Shown: positions 1 to 8,849, counted from the stretch's first letter. The stretch is DNA of 62,447 bases from Helicobacter sp. (GCF_029067145.1 NZ_JAIEFA010000035.1:1-62447), one strand, 5' to 3'. Notes: generated by a model from the letters alone, not told the origin. Program-made: numbers and translations.

Positions 1-31
1 GAAAATTCAAACTTTTAAAAAAGTAGAAATA

Positions 32-580
32 ATGAAAAAATTAATTTTAGGATTCTTATTAATCTTTGGAATCTCAAGCACACTCTTTGCTGAAGTAGAT
101 TTCATTGCTCTTGCAATTAATGGAGAGTTTAACGAACAAAGTGCAGGTGTAAAGGTCTTAAATGATGAGGAGATGAGCCAAGTTGTAGGCGGGGCGACAT
201 TGGATAGAGGAGATGGATATGCAACTGGCTTATATAATTATGGTTCAGTCAATAATGGTGGCACAAGGGTATCTTATACTATTTATTATAAATTGTATGA
301 AGATGTCAGAAATGAACTTTTACCGCTCAATGTAGATAATGGGAGCGGACAATATATTCCTGTCATCTCTGCGACTTTAAACCATTTGTCCAATCAAGTG
401 AGTATTTCTATTATTGGTATGAATCAATATAATCCTGTCTATACAAGACCGGCGGATAGATATTATACAAATAAAATATTAGAAAAAGATGGTCAAAAGC
501 TATACAATCAAGCAAATAGTATTATTAGAAGTTATAGTGCAAACTTTTGGAATCTAAATAGAGATAAATATAGATATTAA
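32..580 (+). CDS. Secreted protein with Sec signal peptide and a bacteriocin-like double-glycine leader
   Basis: 182 aa. Residues 1-20 form a Sec signal peptide (MKK, hydrophobic core, likely cut after LFA). Residues 43-54 then read LNDEEMSQVVGG, which matches the class II bacteriocin/ComC leader consensus ending in Gly-Gly. Cleavage there would release a 128-residue product without cysteines, rich in Tyr, Asn and Ser. Classical GG-leader peptides have no Sec signal and are cut by a C39 domain fused to an ABC exporter; here a separate Sec-exported C39 peptidase lies 1 kb downstream at 1592-2149, so periplasmic processing is inferred. The function of the mature part is unknown: peptide effector, pilin-like or surface protein are all possible. 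The ribosome-binding site is weak, and the window edge hides the upstream context. Confidence 0.8.
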   Translation: MKKLILGFLLIFGISSTLFAEVDFIALAINGEFNEQSAGVKVLNDEEMSQVVGGATLDRGDGYATGLYNYGSVNNGGTRVSYTIYYKLYEDVRNELLPLNVDNGSGQYIPVISATLNHLSNQVSISIIGMNQYNPVYTRPADRYYTNKILEKDGQKLYNQANSIIRSYSANFWNLNRDKYRY

Positions 581-604
581 TTTTTTAATATAAGGATTAA
601 TTAT

Positions 605-1541
605 ATGAACTCTATCACTCAAAATACCAAAATTTCTTATAATAATCTTTTTGTAAATAGAGGCTCAAAATCCGATTCCATAGAGCAAAGCAATTTTGAA
701 TTGCCAAGTGATGAAAAAATTTTGCAAGAAGTGAGAGACTTTATTTATCGCCCAGAAAAAAAATATAGACTATTCATCATTTGATGGGTGTAAAATTATT
801 ACTATGTTCCATACCGATTCTACTAGGGATTTTATGCAAGAGTTGGAAATAAGAGAAAAACAAATTGCAATGCCAACTCAAGAGGAATACAAAAAAGCAG
901 AGGAGTTTTTAGATAGACAAATGGATAAGCTAATGGCAGAAGTTGCAAAAGAAAATTATGATTTAATTCCTCTTTTGACGAAGTTTTGTAAAATGGGAGA
1001 ATCGCTAACGCAAGAGGAGGAGAATTTAATAGGCGAGAGGGATTTAGTAGCATTTCTTTATACTATGAATGCTTATAGCGAGAAAGACACTAGAAAAGGG
1101 CTAAGAGAATTGCTTGAGGGAGAATATAGCTTTGATTACGAAAATGCGCAAACTATGGCTGTAAATTATGATTCAGTCAAACAAGATAAAAATGGCGTGG
1201 TGTTTTTTAGTTGTATTGTTAATAGGCTCTCGCCCACGCAAAGAGAGGAGATTATAGAAGCCATAGCTAAAGTTAGAGTATATGAGGAGGCAAACGGATT
1301 CCAAGTCGCAAATGTGTTTTTCAAACGCAATCCAGAAACAGGAGAGATTGATTTTTCCTTTGTAGATACAAAAACAAATATTCAAACAGAACCCTTAATC
1401 CTAAGATATTCTAACCTTGTCTTTGAATCTGTGCTAGAAATGCTAGAAGGCAAAGAGAAAGCAGAAACGCTTTCCACAGATTCCATAATGCAAACCTTAC
1501 TTAAAGAATCTAAGGAAAATAAGAATAATCAAGGAGAATAA
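605..1541 (+). pseudogene. Unknown cytoplasmic protein split by a frameshift at an A8 tract (possibly phase-variable)
   Basis: An ATG at 605 with AAGGA at 592-596 opens a 59-aa frame that ends at TGA 782-784. A second open frame runs on to 1541 (245 aa if counted from the ATG at 804). Removing one A from the A8 run at 756-763 joins the two into one protein of about 311 residues (junction PEKNIDYSSFDG), because the second frame is open back to the tract. The joined protein is charged and largely helical, with no signal peptide or membrane segment, and I recognise no family. It lies between the GG-leader protein and the C39 peptidase, so an accessory, chaperone or immunity role is conceivable but unproven. 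Slipped-strand phase variation, plain decay or a homopolymer sequencing error would all look like this. Confidence 0.65.
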
Positions 1542-1591
1542 GGATACAATTACAATCTATAAAAATATTTCATCTTAATTCAAGGATTCTC

Positions 1592-2149
1592 TTGCGCATT
1601 CTTATCCTTGTGCTTTGTTGCATTCATTTAGCTTTTGGCTTTTGCGTTCAATCCCTCCAAGAGCTCCACAATCAAAATGTAATCCGACAGCAGTTTGAGG
1701 AATCTTGCGGAGCTTCCGCTCTTGCCACACTTTTAAATCTTTTTGGAATCAAACAATATCAAGAACAAGAGATTTTAAATGTATTAAACCAAAAAACAGA
1801 TATGTTAAGCTTCCAAGAACTGCAAAAAGCAGCCACTATTTTGGGATATGATACAAAGGGATTCCAACTCTCAAGAGAGATTTTACAACGCACCGCTTAT
1901 CCTCTGCTTGTCCGAATAGAAAATGACCCTAGATTTCCTCATTTTGTAGTGATTGTAAATTTTAAAGGAGATTTTCTTAAAGTCTTTGACCCAAATTTCG
2001 GAGAATATATTAGCACTAAGAAAGAATTTTATTCTATTTGGGATAGGAATCACACAGGAGGCTATGCGCTTGTAGTTACAAACAAAGAAAATTCCAAATC
2101 TCTCTTGCAAGATTTAAAGTTTCCTAGCGAAGTGTTTTTTGGTAAATGA
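1592..2149 (+). CDS. Sec-exported stand-alone C39-family cysteine peptidase
   Basis: 185 aa from a TTG start, chosen because AAGGA at 1582-1586 is well spaced and the frame then begins with a signal peptide (MRILILVLCCIHLAFGF). The peptidase C39 core follows: QQFEESCGASALATLLN holds the oxyanion Gln (33 or 34) and the nucleophile Cys39, FPHFVVI holds His117, and FDPNFGEY holds Asp133. No ABC transporter or ATPase domain is attached, unlike bacteriocin exporters. The nearby 32-580 product carries a GG leader and is the obvious substrate; if both signals work, cleavage happens in the periplasm. Some secreted C39-like proteins act on other substrates, so the pairing is inference from proximity and motif. 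Confidence 0.82.
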   Translation: MRILILVLCCIHLAFGFCVQSLQELHNQNVIRQQFEESCGASALATLLNLFGIKQYQEQEILNVLNQKTDMLSFQELQKAATILGYDTKGFQLSREILQRTAYPLLVRIENDPRFPHFVVIVNFKGDFLKVFDPNFGEYISTKKEFYSIWDRNHTGGYALVVTNKENSKSLLQDLKFPSEVFFGK

Positions 2150-2197
2150 TGAAGTAAAAAGCCTTTATATTTGAATCGTCTTGATTGCGCTTAGATA

Positions 2198-2206
2198 TGT
2201 TATAAT
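2198..2206 (+). promoter_or_regulatory. Extended -10 promoter of the hotdog-protein gene
   Basis: TGTTATAAT is a perfect extended -10 element of the Helicobacter housekeeping sigma type. Transcription would begin near 2213, giving a leader of about 18 nt before the ATG at 2231. Confidence 0.6.
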
Positions 2207-2230
2207 TTGAGAATTTTTAAGGAGAGTGCA

Positions 2231-2710
2231 ATGGACGAGGATTTTATAAAACCTGAAGAAGAAGATTTTTTAAACAAACCAGACGCCGATGCGGTCTTGC
2301 AAAAAGTGTGCTTGAATATTGATTTGAATAACGGCACAATCAAGGAGCAAAAATATGGTAAATCCTCTGTTCTTTTGGAGACAAGCAGCAAAATGGTGGT
2401 GGATAAGCAAGGATTAATCCATTCGGGAAATTTGTTTTCTAGTGCTGCTTATTGTGCGTTATTGGCGGTGAATAATCCAAATGGAATCGTGATTGGCGCA
2501 GAGGTGAAGTTTCTAGCACCTATTGAATTAGGCAATGAAGTCTTGTTTCGCGGAGAAACCTTGCAAGAGGATACGAAAAAGCGCGAAGTCAAGGTAGAAG
2601 GGTTTGTGCTAGATATTAAGATTTTTGACGCGATGTTTTATATTGCAGTGTTTGATAAGCATGTTTTGAGTTTGCATATTACCAAAGAAATGGAAAAGAA
2701 AATGGGCTAA
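2231..2710 (+). CDS. Hotdog-fold (thioesterase/FapR-like) protein
   Basis: 159 aa. I start at ATG 2231, which has a strong AAGGAGA at 2219-2225; an in-frame TTG at 2207 would lie within the promoter region. After an acidic N-terminus of about 25 residues, the segment HSGNLFSSAAYCALLAVNN followed by VIGAEVKFLAPIELGNEVLFRGE has the helix and strand pattern of hotdog folds such as PaaI thioesterases and the acyl-CoA-binding domain of FapR. There is no DNA-binding domain, so an acyl-CoA thioesterase or acyl-binding role is more likely than a repressor. It is followed 35 nt later by the histidinol-phosphatase gene and probably co-transcribed with it. The substrate is unknown. Confidence 0.65.
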   Translation: MDEDFIKPEEEDFLNKPDADAVLQKVCLNIDLNNGTIKEQKYGKSSVLLETSSKMVVDKQGLIHSGNLFSSAAYCALLAVNNPNGIVIGAEVKFLAPIELGNEVLFRGETLQEDTKKREVKVEGFVLDIKIFDAMFYIAVFDKHVLSLHITKEMEKKMG

Positions 2711-2745
2711 ACCCAAACAAAGAATCGCAAACTTAAGGAAATGCA

Positions 2746-3525
2746 ATGAGAGTGGATTTACATAATCATACAAGCCTGTGCAATCACGCAGTTGGCACAA
2801 TGGAAGAATATGTCTTGCAAGCCATTAAAGAAAAAATTGATGTTTTTGGGTTTTCTTGCCACAATCCTATGGCTTTTGATTCGCAATATCGTATGGATTT
2901 TGAGGATTTGCCCTTTTATTTTGGTGAAATTGCGCGGCTAAAAGAGAAATATAAAGGACAAATTGAGATTCTAACCGCCCTAGAAATTGATTTTTTGCCC
3001 CCTTTTCCCGATGAAAAAATATTTTCTCTGCCGCTAGATTATAGAATCGGAGCAGTGCATTTTCTAGGCGATTGGGGGTTTGACAATCCCGAGTTTATTC
3101 GGGAATATTCCAAACGCGATATTAATGATTGTTGGAATGAATATTTTAAAGCCACAGAAATGCTAGCAAAAAGCGGAAAGTTTGATATTTTGGCGCATAT
3201 GGATTTACTCAAAGTTTTTAATTATCGTCCGACAAAAGACTTGCGCACACAAATAGAATCCGCGCTCAAAGCTGTAAAAAAGGCAAATATGTGCATAGAG
3301 CTAAATGCTGCGGGATTCCGCAAGGAAGTCAAGGAACAATATCCGAGTGAGGAAATTTTGCAAATGGCGTATTCTTTGGAGATTCCAATTAGTTTTGGAA
3401 GTGATGCCCACGCAGTAGAGCAAATCGGCTTTAAATATTCAGAGTTGGTATTGCTTGCCAAGCAAGTAGGTTATACAAAGTGCGCCCTCTATCGCGACAG
3501 AGAGCGGGAGTTGGTAGAATTTTAG
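2746..3525 (+). CDS. hisJ: Histidinol-phosphatase, PHP family
   Basis: 259 aa, the usual length for HisJ/HisK-type histidinol-phosphate phosphatases. The N-terminal metal motif DLHNHTSLCNHA, LEIDFLP near residue 85, the AVHFLG segment near 103, AHMDLLK near 151 and the late SFGSDAH motif are the expected PHP-domain metal ligands. The enzyme dephosphorylates L-histidinol phosphate in histidine synthesis; no other his gene is nearby, which is normal for this enzyme type. The ATG at 2746 has an AAGGA box about 7 nt upstream. Another PHP-domain phosphoesterase activity cannot be excluded, but length and motif spacing favour histidinol phosphatase. Confidence 0.8.
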   Translation: MRVDLHNHTSLCNHAVGTMEEYVLQAIKEKIDVFGFSCHNPMAFDSQYRMDFEDLPFYFGEIARLKEKYKGQIEILTALEIDFLPPFPDEKIFSLPLDYRIGAVHFLGDWGFDNPEFIREYSKRDINDCWNEYFKATEMLAKSGKFDILAHMDLLKVFNYRPTKDLRTQIESALKAVKKANMCIELNAAGFRKEVKEQYPSEEILQMAYSLEIPISFGSDAHAVEQIGFKYSELVLLAKQVGYTKCALYRDRERELVEF

Positions 3526-3623
3526 TTTGAAAATTTAAGCAAACTCAATAAAAATTAAGTAAAATTGCGCTAAATTCTCATCTCTTTTTACTTTAATAAT
3601 AGCTTTTAAGTTTGGAGACTTAT

Positions 3624-3722
3624 GGAGGGTATATGTCGCTGGTGGGCATCGTGGGCTTCAAACCCATTTGAGTGGATAGGTGTCTATTTGCTGGGGAGTT
3701 CGATTCTCTCACCCTCTCGCCA
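3624..3722 (+). tRNA. selC: tRNA-Sec (anticodon UCA)
   Basis: About 99 nt, far longer than an ordinary tRNA because of a long variable arm. The anticodon stem-loop GTGGGCTTCAAACCCAT presents TCA. The T arm is GGGAG-TTCGATT-CTCTC, and an 8-nt 3' acceptor strand, G73 and an encoded CCA follow. The 5' acceptor strand (GGAGGGT) pairs well internally, but the outermost position is imperfect. This tRNA inserts selenocysteine at UGA codons with SelA, SelB and SelD, none of which is in the window. A selenium-handling cluster lies about 41 kb away at 44829-47745. Confidence 0.9.
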
Positions 3723-3776
3723 CTTTTTAAGATATTTTAAGGAATTACTATCAAGACGAATTTTTTTAAAACCCCA

Positions 3777-6700
3777 TTGGCACAATTTTTAAAGAACAAA
3801 ACTTCCTATCAAATACGTATTGCTTCTCTCTTGCTAATATTTGGAATCTTGACAATTTTAGGTATTTTAGAGCCTTTTAGATTTTTAAAGCCGCTTGCTC
3901 AAATTCAATTTTGGCTCTTTGGGTATTTGGGCTATATTTGGCTTTTTGTTGCGGCATTTTTTGTTTATCAAGCAAAAGATTCTTTTGACTTTAAAAACAA
4001 CCGATTTTTAGAAAAAACGCTTGGTGTTATCATCGGAGTTTTTGCACTCCTTGTATTGCAAGGCTTGTTTTTTGCGCACGCTGGGATTTTGGGCGTTGCG
4101 TTTAATAGTGTGCTTTCGCCGCTTATTACACATTTGGGCGTTTTTGTATTGGTTTTACTTTGCTTTGCCTTTAGCATTGTTTTGTATAGCGGCAAGTCCC
4201 CTAAAGAATTGGGAAAAATATTTGTGCAAGACTTGAAAGAGGATTTAAAGCAGAGTCAAGTGCCAACAGAAAAAATTATCAAAAACAAAAAGAATCTTAA
4301 AAATCTCGCTTCAAAAATCAAAGCATTTTTTACGCCACCAAGTCAAATAGACAAAAAGGATTCTAAACATTCCATTTTTTCTGTTTCTCCACAAGAGCAG
4401 GACACTCAAAATACGCAAAATAATCCAACACAAGAAACCTCCAAGCATTCTTCTTTGTTTTTTACAAAAGCCCCTTCCACTCCTCGCGCATTAACCTTAG
4501 AGGAATTGATTGAACAGAGCAAAAACAATCCACCTCCTCCTAAAAATACAGCTTTTAACTTTCAAGACGATACTGAAGAAGAATCTCAAGAAATGCAAGA
4601 GACATCAGAAAGCGAATTGCACGAGAATTTTAGTAAAGAGCAATCTTTTGAGACTGAAATTGATGAGTTAAGGCAGAATGTAGAGTTGCCAACAAGAGAA
4701 GACAATCCTTTAGAAAATTATTCTAAAGAACAAAATGAGATTCCACAAATTCGCATTGTGAGTTCAAAAGAAGCCGAACAGCAAGGTTTTAACGCAATGC
4801 AGTTTCAGTTGGAATCTATGGCGAGTTTAGAAAACTTCAAACGTTTTGAAAAAAGCCATTTCTATCCAGAGGAAGAACCTAAAGAAGAAGTGATAAGGCT
4901 TATTAAAAAAGAGGAATGCGCAAATACGCAAAATCAGGTTTTACAAACACTCACACCGACTTTCGCCCAAAGAGAAACAACGCTAGATGTTATGGAAGAA
5001 TCGCAAGATTTTTCTGCACCGCAAGGCAATCTTGTTGCACAAGATTCTACACCTACGGAAGCAACCAAACCAAAGCCCATTAAGGTGTATCCTAAAAATC
5101 TTTATGCTGCAACACCTTTTAGCGCGTATTATGATAAAGAGCCAGTTGGCACACAGGATTATCTCGTGCAAAAGAGTCTCCACAATGGAGATTCTTTTCA
5201 AGATTTGCCGCATAGTAAAGAATCGCAATCCGATACTACGCCTAGCACGATTTTTTATTATGACAAAATCAAAAGCACACACCCTATCAAGCCCGAAGAA
5301 ATCCAACAGATTTCTCAAGAGTTGCAAGCAAGTGAAAATCCACAAAACGTGAATGAAAATGCAATGCCTCCACAAACAGAACCCGCCGCGCTCAATCATA
5401 TCATTAAACAAGTGATTCAGGAATTTATGGAATCTCAAAGTCCCTCCAATGCACCTGTTTCTAATCAAAGTTCGGAGTCTGCGCAAGAAACAGCAAAAGA
5501 AAATGCAGAATCCCTCAAGCCGCAGCTTCAAGAAAACCAAGAAAATAATGTTGTTTTGGATTCCGCAAGACAAGATTTTCAGCCAACAGAATCTCTAGAG
5601 GATTTGGAGAAATCTCAAGGAATCTATGAGGTAATTGAGAAAATGCAAGACGCTAAGGAAGTGTTGAATTATACGCCAACCTTTACAGCAAATCCTCTCC
5701 CAACTTATGGCTATCGTTTTGATAAGGAAGCAGAGAAAACCTTAGAGGTAGAATCGCAAGCGCAAATCATTCCTCCTTTGCAGGCAGTGCCTTCTCCCAA
5801 AGTGGAATCCACTTCCGAAGTGATTAGCTTGTTTAATGCCCCTAAAACCAACAAAGAAGCGCAAAATAATAAAGAGGAGCAAAAGGAATCTTTTGAAGCA
5901 CAATCCTCTCAAGCAGAATCTTGCACGCCCTTTGTGCAGGCTGCTCCCTTAGAATCTCCACAGCGAACAAAGGATTCTGAATTATCAAGGAAGCTAGTTT
6001 CAGAAAACAAGGAGACTTTAAGCACATTAGAAGTCGCCGACACGCCACAGATTACAGAATCGCAAGATTTTGTTTTGCCTAAATTAGAATTTTTGCAAGC
6101 CCCAAAAGAGGAGCGCATTGAGATTGATGAGGGAGAGATTGACCGAAAAATCAATGATTTGTTAAGTAAATTGCGAATGTTTAAGATTGAAGGGGATATT
6201 GTTAGGACTTATTCTGGACCCATTGTTACGACTTTTGAGTTTCGTCCAAGTCCAAATGTCAAAGTTTCGCGCATTTTGACTTTGCAAGATGATTTGGCAA
6301 TGGCATTGCGCGCGAAAACGATTCGGATTCAAGCACCCGTGCCAGGAAAAGATGTCGTGGGAATTGAGATTCCAAACAATCAGATTGAAACAATCTATTT
6401 GCGAGAGATTTTAGAAAATGATTTGTTTGCAAACTCCACTTCGCCTTTGACGCTTGCTTTGGGCAAAGACATTGTGGGAAATCCCTTTGTAACAGACCTT
6501 AAAAAACTTCCCCATTTGCTGATTGCAGGGACGACAGGAAGTGGTAAAAGCGTAGGGATTAATGCGATGATTTTATCCTTGCTTTATAGAAACTCTCCTG
6601 CACAACTGAAGCTTATTATGATTGACCCAAAAATGTTAGAGTTTAGTATTTATAATGATATTCCACACTTGCTAACTCCTGTTATCACGCAACCCAAAAA

Positions 6701-7454
6701 GGCAATTATTGCTTTGGATAACACCGTAAAAGAAATGGAACGAAGATATACGCTAATGAGTGAAGCAAGGATTAAGAACATTGAGGGTTACAATCAAAAA
6801 GCTGAAATTGAAGGTTTTGAGCCTTTTCCTTACATCGTAGTGATTATTGATGAATTAGCGGATTTGATGATGAGCGGAGGTAAGGAGGCAGAGGTTTCTA
6901 TTTCGCGTCTGGCTCAAATGGCAAGAGCAAGCGGAATCCATTTGATTGTCGCGACACAGCGTCCAAGCGTAGATGTGGTAACAGGATTAATTAAAGCCAA
7001 TTTGCCCTCACGCATTAGTTACAAAGTGGGACAAAAAATTGATTCTAAAGTGATTTTGGATAGTTTTGGTGCAGAATCTTTGCTTGGACGAGGAGATATG
7101 CTTTTCACGCCACCGGGCGGTGGAATCGTGCGTTTGCACGCTCCTTGGAGTACAGAAACAGAGATTGAAAAAATCGTAGAATTTATCAAATCCCAATGCC
7201 CTCCGCAATACGATGAAAACTTTATGCCTAGCGAAGATGAAATTTTGGGCTTGCGCGTAGAGGGCGAAACAGATGAGCTTTATGAGGAAGCCAAACGCAT
7301 TATTTTAAGCGATGGCAAAACCTCTATTAGTTATATTCAGCGGAGACTTGGGATTGGATATAATAAGGCAGCAAATATTATTGAACAAATGCAGGCGCGA
7401 GGGTTTTTGAGCGAACCTAATTCAAAAGGGGTGCGTGAAATCTTGGGTAATTAA
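3777..7454 (+). CDS. ftsK: DNA translocase FtsK with an unusually long linker
   Basis: About 1225 aa. Four membrane segments lie in residues 10-145. A low-complexity linker rich in Gln, Glu, Ser and Asn follows (about 170-775), then the alpha/beta motor with Walker A AGTTGSGKS near residue 918 and Walker B VVIIDELADLMM, and a C-terminal gamma winged helix (ISYIQRRLGIGYNKAANIIEQM) that reads polar DNA motifs and activates Xer recombination. It pumps chromosome termini through the septum. The linker is much longer than I recall for H. pylori FtsK (about 860 aa in total). The start is uncertain: the first standard start codon is TTG 3777 without a visible ribosome site, whereas AAGGA at 3739-3743 precedes in-frame ATC 3750. 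The gene follows tRNA-Sec directly. Confidence 0.93.
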   Translation: MAQFLKNKTSYQIRIASLLLIFGILTILGILEPFRFLKPLAQIQFWLFGYLGYIWLFVAAFFVYQAKDSFDFKNNRFLEKTLGVIIGVFALLVLQGLFFAHAGILGVAFNSVLSPLITHLGVFVLVLLCFAFSIVLYSGKSPKELGKIFVQDLKEDLKQSQVPTEKIIKNKKNLKNLASKIKAFFTPPSQIDKKDSKHSIFSVSPQEQDTQNTQNNPTQETSKHSSLFFTKAPSTPRALTLEELIEQSKNNPPPPKNTAFNFQDDTEEESQEMQETSESELHENFSKEQSFETEIDELRQNVELPTREDNPLENYSKEQNEIPQIRIVSSKEAEQQGFNAMQFQLESMASLENFKRFEKSHFYPEEEPKEEVIRLIKKEECANTQNQVLQTLTPTFAQRETTLDVMEESQDFSAPQGNLVAQDSTPTEATKPKPIKVYPKNLYAATPFSAYYDKEPVGTQDYLVQKSLHNGDSFQDLPHSKESQSDTTPSTIFYYDKIKSTHPIKPEEIQQISQELQASENPQNVNENAMPPQTEPAALNHIIKQVIQEFMESQSPSNAPVSNQSSESAQETAKENAESLKPQLQENQENNVVLDSARQDFQPTESLEDLEKSQGIYEVIEKMQDAKEVLNYTPTFTANPLPTYGYRFDKEAEKTLEVESQAQIIPPLQAVPSPKVESTSEVISLFNAPKTNKEAQNNKEEQKESFEAQSSQAESCTPFVQAAPLESPQRTKDSELSRKLVSENKETLSTLEVADTPQITESQDFVLPKLEFLQAPKEERIEIDEGEIDRKINDLLSKLRMFKIEGDIVRTYSGPIVTTFEFRPSPNVKVSRILTLQDDLAMALRAKTIRIQAPVPGKDVVGIEIPNNQIETIYLREILENDLFANSTSPLTLALGKDIVGNPFVTDLKKLPHLLIAGTTGSGKSVGINAMILSLLYRNSPAQLKLIMIDPKMLEFSIYNDIPHLLTPVITQPKKAIIALDNTVKEMERRYTLMSEARIKNIEGYNQKAEIEGFEPFPYIVVIIDELADLMMSGGKEAEVSISRLAQMARASGIHLIVATQRPSVDVVTGLIKANLPSRISYKVGQKIDSKVILDSFGAESLLGRGDMLFTPPGGGIVRLHAPWSTETEIEKIVEFIKSQCPPQYDENFMPSEDEILGLRVEGETDELYEEAKRIILSDGKTSISYIQRRLGIGYNKAANIIEQMQARGFLSEPNSKGVREILGN

Positions 7455-7500
7455 TTTCGTGTAGATTTTATAATTTAAAGTTGTAGTTTAAGACAAGTTT

Positions 7501-7509
7501 TGATAGAAT
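7501..7509 (+). promoter_or_regulatory. Probable extended -10 promoter of tig-clpP operon
   Basis: TGATAGAAT has the TGn extension and a near-consensus -10 hexamer, 39 nt before the tig start in the only gap between ftsK and tig. Confidence 0.4.
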
Positions 7510-7547
7510 AAAAAACTACACAAATTAAATTCGGAGCATACAAAGAA

Positions 7548-8849
7548 ATGAATTCAACTCTAAAAGTCCAAAGCATTGATAGTGCAAATGCAGTTGCACA
7601 AGCCACGATTCCTGTGGATAGATTAAATCAAAAATTAGACAAAATAACAAAAGCTGCTAGTAAAAATCTCAAAATTGATGGATTTCGTAAGGGGCATGTG
7701 CCAGCAAGTGCAGTGAAGCAACGTTATGGCAAACAACTAGAAGAAGATGCGCAAAGAGAATGCGTGCAAGACCTTTTGCAGGATATTTTAAAGGAATTAA
7801 AAGTAGAGGCAAATGCGCTGATTGGTGACCCGCGTATTACGAAATTTGACAAAAAAGAGGAGGGGATTGAGCTTGAGATAGAAGTGAGCCTAACCCCAAG
7901 CATTTCCCTTGATAAAGTGGAGGATTGCATTCCAGAAGTTAAGATTCCAGAAGTTACAGGAGAGGATATTACGAAGAGGCTTGAGGAAATTGCAAGTGCT
8001 AGAGCACCTCTTGTGGGAATTGAAGATGGCAGACGCAAGCTAAAAGATGGAGAATATGCAAAAATCAACTTTGAAGGCTTTATAGAGGGTGAGGCTTTTG
8101 AAGGTGGCAAAGCAGAGAATTACTTATTGCAAATCGGCAGCAAATCTTTTATTGAGGGCTTTGAGGAGCAATTAATCGGTATGAAAAAAGGCGAAGAAAA
8201 AGAAATCAATGTAACTTTTCCAGAAAATTATCAGGCTAAGCACTTAGCAGGGAAACCCGCAGTTTTTAAAGTAAAATTGCTAGAGATTCAAACAAAAGGA
8301 AAGATTGAAGTTGATGACAATTTTGCTAAGACGCTTTTGCCAGATGAAAAAGATGCAAATGTTGAGACCTTGAAAGAAAAAATCAAAATTCAACTCCAAA
8401 ATGAGAAAAAGCAAGAGCTTTATAATAATAAATTAAAAGAAATTCTGATTGAGAATCTAAATAAAAATATTGTATTTGATTTGCCAAAATCTATTGTGCA
8501 TCAAGAAATGGATTTGCTTTTTAGAAATAGCTTGATGTCTTTATCTCAAGAGGAACAGCAAAAGCTTGCAAAAGAGCCTGAAACACTTAAAGCCAAACGC
8601 GAAGAGCAAAGAGAAAATGCAGAAAAAAGTGTGCGCGTAACTTTTATTATTGATGCTATTGCAAAACGAGATAAAATAGAGATTCCAGACAATGAAGTGA
8701 TTAATACTATTTATTATGAAGCAATGGCAATGCGCCAAGACCCAAAAGCGATTTTTGAATATTACAAAAATAATAATTTAATCCCAGCGGTAAAAATGGC
8801 AATGCTAGAGGATAGGGTGCTTACTGCTTTGTTAGACAAGAGGGCATAA
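7548..8849 (+). CDS. tig: Trigger factor, ribosome-associated chaperone
   Basis: 433 aa, full length. The N-terminal ribosome-binding domain carries the signature GFRKGHVP near residue 47. The FKBP-type peptidyl-prolyl isomerase domain (about 165-245) includes YAKINFEGFIEGEAFEGG and FIEGFEEQLIGMKKGEEK, and the helical C-terminal cradle follows. It binds nascent chains at the ribosome exit and delays misfolding. The stop codon overlaps the clpP start by one base (TAATG), so the two are translationally coupled in a tig-clpP-GGDEF-def operon. tig next to clpP and def is a recurrent Campylobacterota arrangement. Confidence 0.97.
   Translation: MNSTLKVQSIDSANAVAQATIPVDRLNQKLDKITKAASKNLKIDGFRKGHVPASAVKQRYGKQLEEDAQRECVQDLLQDILKELKVEANALIGDPRITKFDKKEEGIELEIEVSLTPSISLDKVEDCIPEVKIPEVTGEDITKRLEEIASARAPLVGIEDGRRKLKDGEYAKINFEGFIEGEAFEGGKAENYLLQIGSKSFIEGFEEQLIGMKKGEEKEINVTFPENYQAKHLAGKPAVFKVKLLEIQTKGKIEVDDNFAKTLLPDEKDANVETLKEKIKIQLQNEKKQELYNNKLKEILIENLNKNIVFDLPKSIVHQEMDLLFRNSLMSLSQEEQQKLAKEPETLKAKREEQRENAEKSVRVTFIIDAIAKRDKIEIPDNEVINTIYYEAMAMRQDPKAIFEYYKNNNLIPAVKMAMLEDRVLTALLDKRA

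Noticed and set aside
782..784. UGA as a selenocysteine codon in the 605-784 frame, given tRNA-Sec nearby
   Set aside because: Read-through would meet another stop (TAA) after two codons, and a one-base change at the A8 tract explains the break better.
4983..5573. Long open frame (196 codons) antisense to ftsK
   Set aside because: It mirrors the low-complexity ftsK linker and has Cys/Arg/Leu-rich composition typical of antisense frames.
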